This document shows, one piece after another, positions 27,045 to 35,882 of a DNA stretch of 64,000 nucleotides. A program made the position numbers and the translations under genes. Each line of letters opens with the position of its first letter. Position 1 is the stretch's first letter. The notes beneath the pieces are model-generated. The model saw only the letters and a list, made by a program, of their open reading frames with translations. It had not been told where the DNA came from and searched no databases. Source of the DNA: JBAYJC01 sp041665285 (GTDB taxonomy: Bacteria > Patescibacteriota > Patescibacteriia > 2-12-FULL-60-25); NCBI GenBank assembly GCA_041665285.1, contig JBAYJC010000004.1:1-64000 (forward strand), in the 5' to 3' direction.

Positions 27045-27094
27045 GAAAACAAACAGCCGGCACACACACGGAGAACCCGTATGCATGCCGGCAG
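27045..27094 (-). terminator. Terminator of the lipoprotein cassette gene
   Basis: Minus strand GCCGGCA...TGCCGGC with an inner ACGG/CCGT stem, followed by TGTTTGTTTTC. Confidence 0.85.
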
Positions 27095-27104
27095 AGCCTC
27101 ATCC

Positions 27105-27815
27105 TCACTCGCACTGCGCCTCGTCCGTGGCGCCGTCGCAATCGTCGTCCAGGCGATTGCCGCACCGCTCCCGTGAGGAAGGAAGCGGAGGCCGCGGAGC
27201 ATTGCACTGCGGCGTTCCGCTCGTGCAGTCGGTCGTGCCCGTTGTCTGGCACACACCCACGCCGCGGAAGCACGCCGTGCCGCACGAGGACCCGCTGTCC
27301 GCCGGAGTGACAGGCACGTCCGCCCGTGCGACGCCCGTGTCGACCGAAGCGGTCCCCGTGTCCTGGACGAGCGTCCCGGTGTCCTGCGGAACGAGCGTGC
27401 CCGTGTCCGAAGGGACAGTGCCGGTGTCCTGGACGAGCGTCCCAGTGTCAGACACGGACGTGTCCGGCAGGATGAGCGTGCCCGTGTCCACCGAGACCGT
27501 CCCGGTGTCCGATGGGATGGCCCCGGTGTCCGATGGGACACTCCCGCTGTCCGCAACACCGGTGTCCTGGACGAGGACGCCGGTGTCCGGCTGGACGACG
27601 GTGCCGGCGTCCGTGGCGTCTTCGGCGCTCGCCGTTTCCGTAGGACTGGCGTCCTGGGTCCCGGTCTCGCCGCTGTCCGCCGCGACCTCGACCGCCGCCA
27701 CGTCGCCGCTGGACGCGGCGTCTCCCGGCTCTTCGAGCCAGGAGTCGTACGTCCCGCAACCCACGAGGGCCGCGAGACATACCACCGCGCACACCATTCT
27801 TAGCCGTTTTTCCAT
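27105..27815 (-). CDS. Asp-Thr-Gly repeat lipoprotein with MopE-type metal-binding motif
   Basis: 236 residues from the ATG at 27815. A type II signal peptide ends in the lipobox LVGC (Cys about 20). The middle is low-complexity, with about a dozen DTG(T/V/A) units in spaced repeats (DTGTLVQDTGTV, SDTGAIPSDTG) that would form an extended acidic stalk. The C-terminus has paired cysteines (CGTACFRGVGVCQ, CTSGTPQCN) and ends with CGNRLDDDCDGATDE, the motif of the MopE-like metal-binding repeat common in Myxococcota-type surface proteins. Strongly GC-rich compared with neighbours, autonomous promoter, AGGGAG ribosome site and terminator. Transfer from a GC-rich donor is likely (inference). Confidence 0.82.
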   Translation of the reverse strand: MEKRLRMVCAVVCLAALVGCGTYDSWLEEPGDAASSGDVAAVEVAADSGETGTQDASPTETASAEDATDAGTVVQPDTGVLVQDTGVADSGSVPSDTGAIPSDTGTVSVDTGTLILPDTSVSDTGTLVQDTGTVPSDTGTLVPQDTGTLVQDTGTASVDTGVARADVPVTPADSGSSCGTACFRGVGVCQTTGTTDCTSGTPQCNAPRPPLPSSRERCGNRLDDDCDGATDEAQCE

Positions 27816-28064
27816 GATTCTCCCTCTTCTTCCTGTACTTCCAGTAACGGAACAATATAGCACTTTTTGGCCTATTTGTCAATCGTTTGACCGCAATACA
27901 TCGCTGAATCATAATAATGACGCGAACGGACGTTTCTCCTCCCCCGAAGACCTTTGGCCATAGGTCTCATCCCTGCAGAATTGTGACCACGGGGTAATCT
28001 CGGGACACAGCACCGAACGGATGCCGAGGGACTAAAGTGGCAAAACTGCTAAATCGCCACTGAA
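27816..28064. other. Intergenic stretch between cassettes
   Basis: Contains the lipoprotein promoter and then about 170 bases with no gene I can support. A small hairpin (AGACCT...AGGTCT, about 27948-27967) is present. Nothing else recognised. Confidence 0.4.
27854..27882 (-). promoter_or_regulatory. Promoter of the lipoprotein cassette gene
   Basis: Minus strand TTGACA (27882-27877), 17-base spacer ending in TGC, TATATT (27859-27854): near-consensus with an extended -10. Confidence 0.9.
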
Positions 28065-28074
28065 GGGAGACGTC

Positions 28075-28284
28075 ATGAAGGCGATGGCATCCGCATACAA
28101 CTGTCGGGAAACCCGACGGCTTCCGTCCTTCACCCCGTGTTTCCACGGTGATACGTCCTCAACAGACCGCGTACTCAAAACACACGCGTACAGCCAAAAC
28201 TGGCAACACGTTGCCTGTCGGAGCCACGCCCTTCCCGAGGCACACAACTGCACTTTCGGGGCCATATCTCGACGCACGTCGTAG
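28075..28284 (+). CDS. Possible 69-residue orphan cassette protein
   Basis: Unrecognised, with several Cys and His residues (C10, C22, H24 and others) and no membrane helix. Support is contextual: GAAGGGAG ribosome site 7-8 bases before the ATG and an intrinsic terminator 8 bases after the stop. No TTGACA box precedes it, so evidence is weaker than for the other cassettes. The antisense frame at 28032-28277 has no such signals. Confidence 0.4.
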   Translation: MKAMASAYNCRETRRLPSFTPCFHGDTSSTDRVLKTHAYSQNWQHVACRSHALPEAHNCTFGAISRRTS

Positions 28285-28291
28285 CCCCCTG

Positions 28292-28320
28292 CCCTCAGCT
28301 CCTTGAGGGTGTTTTATTTG
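28292..28320 (+). terminator. Intrinsic terminator
   Basis: CCCTCA...TGAGGG stem followed by TGTTTTATTT, just after the small frame ending at 28284. Confidence 0.75.
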
Positions 28321-28327
28321 CCAATCC

Positions 28328-28356
28328 TTGACATTTTATGAAAAGAGTGGTTTGAT
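28328..28356 (+). promoter_or_regulatory. Promoter of the 115-residue cassette gene
   Basis: TTGACA (28328-28333), 17-base spacer, TTTGAT (28351-28356). Leader of about 100 bases. Confidence 0.7.
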
Positions 28357-28464
28357 ATCTTGTCCTTCAGAGGACACCGTTCGCCGAATGGACGATACCT
28401 TCAACATTCCTGTTCGATGGATATTGTCCGTGCGACGTGCGAACGGCCTTCGCGGAGGCCGACC

Positions 28465-28812
28465 ATGAACCCGAACATCTTGATCGCGATCGTCGTCTTC
28501 GTCCTGCTGGCCTACGGCACCAACTTGATCCTGGAGTCCTTTTGGCCCCACATGCGACTCCGCATGGACAAGCCGCCCTGGTTCGCCCTGCACATGGGCG
28601 GCTACCAGCTGGCGTACACGTACGCCCCTCCACGATCCAGCGGCGTATGCCCGCACGAAGATGACCCGCATTCGACCTCGGGTTCTACAGGTCCCCTCTC
28701 CACCCTGAGCAAGCTCCTCGGGTTCGAGTTTCCACAAGGCATCTGGACAAACCCGCGTCGCCTGCAGGCCGGCGCGTGGAACATCCGATGTACCGAGGGC
28801 ATCCGGGGCTAG
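28465..28812 (+). CDS. Orphan cassette protein, 115 residues, single N-terminal helix
   Basis: Starts at the ATG at 28465 behind GGAGG; the open frame to 28360 would include the transcript leader. One hydrophobic helix (about 4-24, ILIAIVVFVLLAYGTNLIL) and then a soluble part with two Cys (VCPHEDDPH; NIRCTEG). No family recognised. The autonomous TTGACA promoter and higher GC than its neighbours place it with the other cassette genes. It converges on the TrmB-like gene; the hairpin past the stop is weak. Confidence 0.65.
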   Translation: MNPNILIAIVVFVLLAYGTNLILESFWPHMRLRMDKPPWFALHMGGYQLAYTYAPPRSSGVCPHEDDPHSTSGSTGPLSTLSKLLGFEFPQGIWTNPRRLQAGAWNIRCTEGIRG

Positions 28813-28828
28813 CAAGCCACAACACGGT

Positions 28829-29647
28829 CTACGCCGTGGCACCACTCACTGATGTCGCGGTGTTTTTATTTGTTGCACTGCTTTCCTCTGGTTGATAAGG
28901 CTTTGCATGACGCCAAATCGCTTCAAGGAGGGCCCGCATCATGGTTGCTACTTCCTGGCTTTCTATCACAATCCCCAAACCACGTGACTTGGTTGTCAAA
29001 ATATAAATACGTTTTCCTACCACCTCCAAAGAACCAGAAAACGGAAAGGCCTCATAATTGAATACACGTACTTCTGCATGCGGTGAACCGATTTTCATGG
29101 GCTGGCATCCAGGTTTGATGGCCATCAATATCTTGCCACGCACTTGCCCTTGCTGATTCAACGCAATCCGTTCTTCCCCGCGCGTGCTTGCGATCGTCAA
29201 CATGCTTTCATCCACAGCCATCACTTCAAAAATTTCTTGCCGTAAATCTACAATTTCTCGACGAATCATGCTCAATGCTTCCTCTCCTTCAAAAAAACGT
29301 ACCTTTGGTTTGTCTTCAATTGCATTAAAAATTGCCAGCAATCTTGGCATGAGCGATTGCACATGCGAACGCTTTTCTTCTACAGCCATGACTTGCGCAG
29401 AAATAATGTTCACCAATCTCTGTGGATTTTCTGCGACAAACATGGTTTTCTTTCCTTTTTCAAAGCTCGACATCAATCCATGACGCTGAAGCCCCTCGAG
29501 CATCACATAGGTGGTTGTACGATTGACTCCTGCTTTTTTTGCAATGTCTTGCACACTCGCCGGCCCGAGCTCGAGCATCGCGAGATATACTTCCACTTCT
29601 TTTGGAGAAATCCCGATCTCCATGAGTGCTTGTTTTATATCGATCAT
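28829..29647 (-). CDS. TrmB-family transcriptional regulator
   Basis: 272 residues. The N-terminal winged helix matches TrmB well (LMEIGISPKEVEVYLAMLELGPASVQDIAKKAGVNRTTTYVMLEGLQRHGLM), followed by a helical linker and a C-terminal effector-like domain (FFEGEEALSMIRREIVDL). TrmB proteins sense sugars in archaea; many CPR carry several of unknown ligand. It is 15 bases downstream of a GT4 gene, so possibly linked with polysaccharide metabolism. Confidence 0.88.
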   Translation of the reverse strand: MIDIKQALMEIGISPKEVEVYLAMLELGPASVQDIAKKAGVNRTTTYVMLEGLQRHGLMSSFEKGKKTMFVAENPQRLVNIISAQVMAVEEKRSHVQSLMPRLLAIFNAIEDKPKVRFFEGEEALSMIRREIVDLRQEIFEVMAVDESMLTIASTRGEERIALNQQGQVRGKILMAIKPGCQPMKIGSPHAEVRVFNYEAFPFSGSLEVVGKRIYILTTKSRGLGIVIESQEVATMMRALLEAIWRHAKPYQPEESSATNKNTATSVSGATA

Positions 29648-29662
29648 ACGCGCACTAAAATA

Positions 29663-30787
29663 TCACCAACGCGTCAGAAGCTCCAGCGTTTGCAAGGCCG
29701 TCTTGTGCCAATCGTATTGCTGGACCCACGCAAAACCTCGTGCACGCAACGATTCTGCCAGATCAGGCTCCTCCATCAATCGCACGATCTGTTGCATAAG
29801 CGCATCCGTGTCGTGCGGTGCGAAAAATAATGCATTATCCTCACCAACTACTTCGAGAAGTGACGCGGCATTTGAACAAATCACAGGTGCTCCACACGCC
29901 ATGGCTTCGAGCGGAGGAATGCCAAATCCCTCATACCACGCTGGATGCACCAAGGCCGTGGCTCCGGACAAAAGCGCGATCTTTTCCTCTTCAGACACAT
30001 ACCCAAGAAAGCGTATCGCATCGCCAAGCCCACTTGCATGATACGCGTCTTCTATGGCTTGAAAGTCCTTGCCAGGAATTCCTGCGAATACGAGCTGAAG
30101 CGGATCGCCCTCGCCGCGCATTTCTTTATAACGTTTGAATGCATCTATCACGGTCAGCAAATTTTTCTTTGCTTCCAAGCGACCAATAAACAGGAGATAC
30201 GGGTTTGCCAGACGAAACCGCCCCATGATGCGCTCCATCACCGTTGCGTCCATGGGTTTATAACGTGTGTGATCTATCCCAAGATGCGTCACAAAAATCC
30301 GCGCAGGGTCTGCATGATATAACTCGATGATCTCTTGCTTGGAAAACTCAGACACCGTGATGATGCGCGACGCGCGTTTTACCACGTCTTCTGTCATAGC
30401 ACGATGATACGCAATCTGCCGTGGTTTATAGAGCGAAGGCAACCGATCAAAACCCACGTCGTGAATGGTGACCACGGTGCGTTTGGGAATAATACGCGGC
30501 AATACATGCGCAGGCACAAACAATACCTCTGGTGGACGAGTCATCATTTCATAGGAAAGCCGCACTTGGGTCCACAAATATTTTGGTGGCCAAGTCAGGC
30601 GACGCTCGTGCCAATGCGCTGATCCACGCTCCAACCCCATGGCCAGCGGCTCGTTCGTATACAAAAGCCAGGAGTGATCCTCTGATCCTGCGAGCTTTTT
30701 CATCTCCTGAATCACATGAAACGAATACCACTCCACGCCCGTCTTCTCTCGACGGTTTGCACGCGATGCTTCAATGCCAATAATCAT
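29663..30787 (-). CDS. GT4-family glycosyltransferase
   Basis: 374 residues. Starts IGIEASRANRREKTGVEWY, with donor-domain motifs LFIGRLEAKKNLLTVIDAFKRY, FLGYVSEEEKIALLSGATAL and VHPAWYEGFGIPPLEAMACGAPVI (EX7E). Typical alpha-mannosyl/rhamnosyl-type GT4 of polysaccharide loci. Upstream lies the terminator of the secreted cassette gene, so it needs its own promoter; none is obvious. Confidence 0.93.
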   Translation of the reverse strand: MIIGIEASRANRREKTGVEWYSFHVIQEMKKLAGSEDHSWLLYTNEPLAMGLERGSAHWHERRLTWPPKYLWTQVRLSYEMMTRPPEVLFVPAHVLPRIIPKRTVVTIHDVGFDRLPSLYKPRQIAYHRAMTEDVVKRASRIITVSEFSKQEIIELYHADPARIFVTHLGIDHTRYKPMDATVMERIMGRFRLANPYLLFIGRLEAKKNLLTVIDAFKRYKEMRGEGDPLQLVFAGIPGKDFQAIEDAYHASGLGDAIRFLGYVSEEEKIALLSGATALVHPAWYEGFGIPPLEAMACGAPVICSNAASLLEVVGEDNALFFAPHDTDALMQQIVRLMEEPDLAESLRARGFAWVQQYDWHKTALQTLELLTRW

Positions 30788-30821
30788 GCAGACATGATAG
30801 CACAGCCGAAATGAGAGAGAT

Positions 30822-30857
30822 AAAAAACACCCCGCGGCTCAGAGGGAGCTACGGGGT
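30822..30857 (-). terminator. Terminator of the secreted cassette gene
   Basis: Minus strand CCCCG...CGGGG stem followed by TGTTTTTTATC; overlaps the stop codon. Confidence 0.8.
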
Positions 30858-31721
30858 ACGGGTCTCGGAGGACGAGGCGAGGGGCGAGCGCGTGGGGTCC
30901 ACGCTGAACTCGCCGTGCTCGTGAGAGATGACCACCACACGCCGGCCGTCGCAGAACGCGCGAATGACCTGCAGGTTCTCCAGGCCCAGGCGCATGATCA
31001 TGCGCCGCACGGGCGTGCCGGGAGGCAGTCCGTACGGCTGGGACACGAGGCGGAAACGCCAGGTGGCCAGGTCCTCGGTCACGCGAAGGGAGCAATTCTG
31101 CAACGGGGGGTTGCTCTCCTGCGGCGTGCACCGCTCACCGGTCGTGTTCTGCGCCTCGATCACGGGCAGGCTGTTTGCCTGCGCGGCCTGCGCCTGGATC
31201 TCCAGGTTCTCGCACGAGGCGTTTGGCGAGGGCGCGGACGGGACCACCAACGTCGGCGGAGACGCGGCGGGCGGCTGGGACAGCACGAGCCTGAACCCGG
31301 GCAGACCGTCGGCCGTGGCGCTCGGCGTGGGCACGGCCTCGACCTCGCGGTCGTCGCAGAACACCCGCAACTCCGCGAGCTCGTCCGCGCGCTCCACGAA
31401 CGTGAGCACGCGCGACGCGCCAGACAGGCTCCGCAGAGCGACGAGGACCGCCAGGTCCAGGTCCATGCGGCGCGTGTTAAATACACACGAGACGCGCGGA
31501 CGGAGTGCCCCGACCTGCAAGAGCGGGATGGTCTGGCACGCCTCGGATGTGAGGCGCGTGCCCCGCACGGTGGCGAAGAACACGTCCGCGAACGTCCGGT
31601 TCTGACGTGCGCGCGTGACCACGCGCACGGTCTGGCACGGCGGAACCGGCTGTGCCACGGCCACGTCCGGAAGCAGACACGCCGCCACGAGCAACCCAAC
31701 CAACAGACCGAGCTTCTTCAT
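30849..31721 (-). CDS. Secreted orphan cassette protein, 290 residues, two Cys-containing halves
   Basis: Starts at the ATG at 31721 behind AGGAGG. A clear signal peptide (KKLGLLVGLLVAACLLPDVAVAQ) should be cleaved after AVA. The mature part shows two similar halves, each with a strand-rich segment followed by an R(V/A)FCD motif: LAELRVFCDDREV and LQVIRAFCDGRRV. It therefore looks like an internal duplication of a beta-rich domain joined by a Pro/Ser/Ala linker. No known family recognised. Strong GC excess over mreB next door, and its own TTGACA/TATGTT promoter and terminator. Confidence 0.78.
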   Translation of the reverse strand: MKKLGLLVGLLVAACLLPDVAVAQPVPPCQTVRVVTRARQNRTFADVFFATVRGTRLTSEACQTIPLLQVGALRPRVSCVFNTRRMDLDLAVLVALRSLSGASRVLTFVERADELAELRVFCDDREVEAVPTPSATADGLPGFRLVLSQPPAASPPTLVVPSAPSPNASCENLEIQAQAAQANSLPVIEAQNTTGERCTPQESNPPLQNCSLRVTEDLATWRFRLVSQPYGLPPGTPVRRMIMRLGLENLQVIRAFCDGRRVVVISHEHGEFSVDPTRSPLASSSETRTP

Positions 31722-31778
31722 GAGGGAACCTCCTGATGACACTGTTTCGCCACCTTGGCAAAACCAAAGCGTCCGCGC

Positions 31779-31807
31779 AACATAGCAGTTTTTGCGCGGT
31801 TTGTCAA
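31779..31807 (-). promoter_or_regulatory. Promoter of the secreted cassette gene
   Basis: Minus strand TTGACA (31807-31802), 17-base spacer ending TGC, TATGTT (31784-31779). It lies just after the mreB stop codon. Confidence 0.88.
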
Positions 31808-31821
31808 GAGCCTTCGGCTGT

Positions 31822-32826
31822 TTACGACGAAAACACACTCCTCTTGTAGGCTTCGAGATTCTCAAGAGCAATGCCTGTGCCTTTGGCAACGCAAAGCTGT
31901 GGATTGTCCGCGACAAATGCTGGGACGCCTGTGGCTTCGGCAAAGAGACGGTCGAGGTTGCGGAGCATGGAGGAGCCGCCAGAAAGCACCATGCCTTTTT
32001 GCATCACATCTGCGGATAGTTCTGGAGGTGTTTGGCGAAGCACCTCTTTGATGGCTTCGACGATGCCCTGCAATTCATGCTGGATCGCATCCGTCACATC
32101 ATCGCTCGTCACGGTAATTACGCGAGGTAGGCCCGTGATCATATCGCGTCCTTTGACCTCCATCTCCATCTTTTCCTCAAGATACAACGCGCTTCCAATT
32201 TTAATCTTGATTTCCTCTGATGTCCGCTCCCCAACCGCCAGCCCATATTTGCGACGCACATGCTCCATGATCGCCGCGTCAAACTTGTTACCGCCAATGC
32301 GCACAGAAGCAGATGCCACAATACCACCCAAAGAAATCACGGCGATTTCAGAGGTACCGCCCCCAATGTCGATGATCATGTGGCCAGACGCTGAGCCAAT
32401 CGGAATATCTGCACCAATGGCCGCGACCACTGGTTCCTTGATGATGTACGCGGCTTTGGCGCCTGCAGAAAGCGTTGCATCAATGACTGCACGACGTTCC
32501 GTGGATGTAATGCCGCCCGGAACCGCGACCATCACTTCTGGACGAAAGAATCGCATGCCGCCAAGCGCCTTATTAATGAAATAGCGCAACATCGCTTCTG
32601 TGGTCTTATAATCTGCAATCACGCCATCTTTCAACGGACGCTTTGCCACGATCGTATCCGGTGTGCGACCAAGCATTTCTTTCGCTTCCTTCCCCACAGC
32701 AAGCACTTTCTTGTCTGCCAATGAAATTGCCACAACGGACGGTTCATGAATCACAATACCCTTGCGAGGAATATAGACCAAAACCGTCGTTGTACCGAGG
32801 TCAATCCCAATCTTTTTTCCGAACAT
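31822..32826 (-). CDS. mreB: Rod shape-determining protein MreB
   Basis: 334 residues, typical length. Actin-fold signatures: IGIDLGTTTVLVY (phosphate 1), MIIDIGGGTSEIAVISLGG (phosphate 2), and VLSGGSSMLRNLD (adenosine loop). MreB filaments guide peptidoglycan synthesis along the cell side wall. No mreC or mreD follows; the upstream neighbour is the DUF4012 protein. Start context CCTATG, no Shine-Dalgarno sequence. Confidence 0.97.
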   Translation of the reverse strand: MFGKKIGIDLGTTTVLVYIPRKGIVIHEPSVVAISLADKKVLAVGKEAKEMLGRTPDTIVAKRPLKDGVIADYKTTEAMLRYFINKALGGMRFFRPEVMVAVPGGITSTERRAVIDATLSAGAKAAYIIKEPVVAAIGADIPIGSASGHMIIDIGGGTSEIAVISLGGIVASASVRIGGNKFDAAIMEHVRRKYGLAVGERTSEEIKIKIGSALYLEEKMEMEVKGRDMITGLPRVITVTSDDVTDAIQHELQGIVEAIKEVLRQTPPELSADVMQKGMVLSGGSSMLRNLDRLFAEATGVPAFVADNPQLCVAKGTGIALENLEAYKRSVFSS

Positions 32827-32829
32827 AGG

Positions 32830-34869
32830 CTAGAACGTCGTTTCAACGATCGTATTTTTTTCGATCTTAAATGTGGTGCGATAACGATGATCTCCGTACT
32901 CTTCTGCAGATTCTGCGGGTACAGCTGTCATAAGCTTCTTACCGAACAAGTGATCGACCGTCAACTGTGCATGATTCCCTGGCTGTCTTTGCACAAGCAA
33001 GCGATAGGACGATGCCTGAGGATTCACGATCATGATCGGTAAACGATAGGTAAAAATGAGTTCGCGCGTTTCCTTGGGCTCGATGGCCCAAAACGCACCA
33101 AACACCGTCTTGCCATTTTCCTCAGATACATCAACTGTCCCTGGAAGAACATTGCCTCTTGATCGCTCAATGTCATTATCCATCATGCCAGACGCAGAAA
33201 GGAGCTCACTCCCCCTTGGAACATACACACGGACATAGTCACGATACCGCGTATAGCGCCAATCTGGTTTCAGAATTGGATTGCGATATCGCAGACGCAC
33301 GGTTGCCAAAGGACCGCCCGGGGCTGTGGTATCCACCGAATAAAAAATCTGTTTTTCCATGACCCCATCGGTTTTCCATGCGGCCATGTTGGAGTCTACC
33401 ACCCAAAGATAATCATCCAGCGTAGCCAACATACGGCCACTCCATCCACGATCATCAAGCATGCGCAAAATCTCTGGATCATTGGCATAGACGAGCACGT
33501 CCTTGCGATCAAAAGCCGCGGTAACCGCATCCAGCATCTTTGGCCACTCTGAGGCCGGTTGACTCATGAGCTTTTGTACAAGCGCCTCCCCCACCTTGCC
33601 GATCAACTCCTTGCGTTCAGCACGCGGTTTCCCTGTTTTCAAAAACTCAACCTCCACCTCCCATTCCATGAGGTCAAAGAAATTATCCGCAGTAAAGATC
33701 TTTCCCTCTGCTTCAACCGGACCACTCAACCGTAATAAATCACGAAAGAAATCCGGATTCAGGGCAATAACGCCATCAATAGCCGTTGTTGTGGCGCTTG
33801 CCATGGCTCGTTCACGATAATACACATCCATGATGCGTTGTGCGGACGTAGGAAAATCCGGGGACCAGTTGCTATCACGTAAAAACCACTTTTTCAATTC
33901 CAACCAACGCTTGAGCGGCGCTGGCGGCTCATCCGGCCAAACGCCGGAGATGGGCAAATCTATGGAATACACATCCTGCACAGACAAATCCTGCATTTCT
34001 CCTGCGTCTAAATGTACATAGCCAACATTGCCGATAAAGCCGCCGGTCGCACGCATTTCTTCGGAGTTTTGCAGGAGGAATAAGTAGCTTTTTGCCTCTG
34101 GATATCCGGCCATAGGCAAAAAGACTTCCGCGAGGCGAATACCTTCATCGAGTCCGCGATACATATCCTCAAACTGCACCACAGCATTCTGAATGGTTTT
34201 TTGCAAAGGCGCGTAGAGGTCCTGCGTACGAATGCGTCGAACGGTTGCGAGAGCGATCGACAGCTTTTCTCGCGCAAGACGCATGCGTGGTAAGGCATCA
34301 TTCAATTTTGCCAGCAAAAATCGCTTCTCTTCACGCGAGAGCATGTTGAATGATTTTGTCGGCGAGACGCCGGGCGCTGTCAAAGCCTGCGAACCAGCCG
34401 CAAGCGCATCACGAATCATTTGTGCGGCCGCAAGAAGCTCTTCTGCGCCAGCCAATGTTTGCTGACCGCCAAGCTCTGCCTCTTCAAACGCCGCGATATA
34501 CGGGCGCACCATCCATACAGAACGCCACGGTCCAATGGACTCGACCCCGCGACGTATTTCTTGCAAATCCTTTTTCGCTAAAGCAATCTGCGCTTCTGCA
34601 CCTGCAAAGTCCTGTACCTTGATACGCTCTTGAACCTCATCCATGGTTGCTTGTAGATGCGTGGCCGCAGGTCTGGCAATGGAAGCGCCATACACCAGAG
34701 GCGACACCGCCACACTTATCAACACAAACAATGCTCCAATCCCCACTATCCACACCGCGCGATGACGTTTACGTTGTGGCGCAAGATTTCCTGCGGAAGG
34801 AGACAGGACGTGTAACGGTAATTCCGGTACGCCGGGGCAAGTCAAAAAATTTGGAGCAGAAGGATCCAT
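32830..34869 (-). CDS. DUF4012 membrane-anchored extracellular protein
   Basis: 679 residues from the ATG at 34869. One N-terminal transmembrane helix (about 39-61) precedes a helical stalk (about 70-250) and then the conserved DUF4012 core, recognised by FLLQNSEEMRATGGFIGNVG and the following YSIDLPISG region. The family is widespread in Gram-positive bacteria and CPR near glycosyltransferase genes and has no defined reaction. Its place between mreB and two GT2 genes suggests a cell-surface glycan role. Confidence 0.88.
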   Translation of the reverse strand: MDPSAPNFLTCPGVPELPLHVLSPSAGNLAPQRKRHRAVWIVGIGALFVLISVAVSPLVYGASIARPAATHLQATMDEVQERIKVQDFAGAEAQIALAKKDLQEIRRGVESIGPWRSVWMVRPYIAAFEEAELGGQQTLAGAEELLAAAQMIRDALAAGSQALTAPGVSPTKSFNMLSREEKRFLLAKLNDALPRMRLAREKLSIALATVRRIRTQDLYAPLQKTIQNAVVQFEDMYRGLDEGIRLAEVFLPMAGYPEAKSYLFLLQNSEEMRATGGFIGNVGYVHLDAGEMQDLSVQDVYSIDLPISGVWPDEPPAPLKRWLELKKWFLRDSNWSPDFPTSAQRIMDVYYRERAMASATTTAIDGVIALNPDFFRDLLRLSGPVEAEGKIFTADNFFDLMEWEVEVEFLKTGKPRAERKELIGKVGEALVQKLMSQPASEWPKMLDAVTAAFDRKDVLVYANDPEILRMLDDRGWSGRMLATLDDYLWVVDSNMAAWKTDGVMEKQIFYSVDTTAPGGPLATVRLRYRNPILKPDWRYTRYRDYVRVYVPRGSELLSASGMMDNDIERSRGNVLPGTVDVSEENGKTVFGAFWAIEPKETRELIFTYRLPIMIVNPQASSYRLLVQRQPGNHAQLTVDHLFGKKLMTAVPAESAEEYGDHRYRTTFKIEKNTIVETTF

Positions 34870-34897
34870 GACCTCTATCGTACCGCACCATGCAGAC

Positions 34898-35881
34898 TCA
34901 CACAAACCATCGACGCATTTCTGCAGATGAAACATGCGTCTGTGCAAAAAGAGCGGCGTGTTTCTTTTTGAAAGCCGATCGCTTTCGCCACGTCCCCAAC
35001 CATGCAAGACACACGCGCCCATGCGTCAGCAAATACAGCGCTGTCCATACGCGATCACAGACAATCCATGGCAAGCGGAGAAGCCGATTCATCAAAACAT
35101 CATTCTTCCAACACAGGGGCCCGCGCAAGAAACGCGCACAACGTTGCTCATGTGTGAGGCGCTTAGATGAAGCAGGCAAACGGTACACCGTGGCTTCCGG
35201 AAGCATACGCACAGACATGCCCAATAGATGGGCGCGCCAACAAAGATCCCACACCTCTTGCCCGGGGAATACGAGCTCATCAAACCACTCCCCTTCGACT
35301 GCGAGCCGCTTCATGGCGGACGCGCGTACCACGAAGCAACCCCGTGCAACAGCAAATGCTTCTGATGTCCCCTTTCCCTTTTCCACAAATCGACGGCCGC
35401 GCGTGAGAGACATTCCCGTACTTTCCATCACCTCTGTTGGTTCAATCTCAAAACGCTCTTCATCGCCGTCTGCCACGACACGGCCCACCTGTACACACGG
35501 TCCTGCAATCATCAGCGTGGGGTCTGCGGTAAAGGTATCCACGATCTTTTGCAGAGCATCTGGGGCAAAGAGGATGTCCGGCTCTGCAAAAATAAACACC
35601 CGCTGATCCAAAGACATCTCGTCAGATTCGCGCGACAACGCCAAAGCCACAGACTGATTCCAGGCACGCGCAACGCCATGGTCGCGAAAATTACGGAGGG
35701 CTACCACTTCTGGATGTGAATGCTGGAGCCATCCCTGTACCCCATCGCTTGAAGCGTTGTCCAGAACAATCACCTGCGCCTCTTTACATGTCTGTCGTTC
35801 GAGAGATGCTAAAAAACGTCCGAGGGCATCTCGATGATTCCAGACCACCACATGAATCGACGTATGTGCCGTCTCCTGCAT
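34898..35881 (-). CDS. GT2-family glycosyltransferase (rhamnosyltransferase-like)
   Basis: 327 residues from the ATG at 35881. GT-A fold: HVVVWNHRDALGRFLASLERQ, VIVLDNASSDGVQ, and the metal-binding EPDI in VFIFAEPDILFAPDAL (in place of the usual DXD). WbbL-like. It begins one base before the stop of the GT2 membrane protein upstream. Confidence 0.88.
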   Translation of the reverse strand: MQETAHTSIHVVVWNHRDALGRFLASLERQTCKEAQVIVLDNASSDGVQGWLQHSHPEVVALRNFRDHGVARAWNQSVALALSRESDEMSLDQRVFIFAEPDILFAPDALQKIVDTFTADPTLMIAGPCVQVGRVVADGDEERFEIEPTEVMESTGMSLTRGRRFVEKGKGTSEAFAVARGCFVVRASAMKRLAVEGEWFDELVFPGQEVWDLCWRAHLLGMSVRMLPEATVYRLPASSKRLTHEQRCARFLRGPLCWKNDVLMNRLLRLPWIVCDRVWTALYLLTHGRVCLAWLGTWRKRSAFKKKHAALFAQTHVSSAEMRRWFV

Positions 35882-35882
35882 G

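Noticed and set aside
28032..28277. 81-codon minus-strand frame opposite the 69-residue candidate
   Set aside because: No ribosome site, promoter or terminator in its direction.
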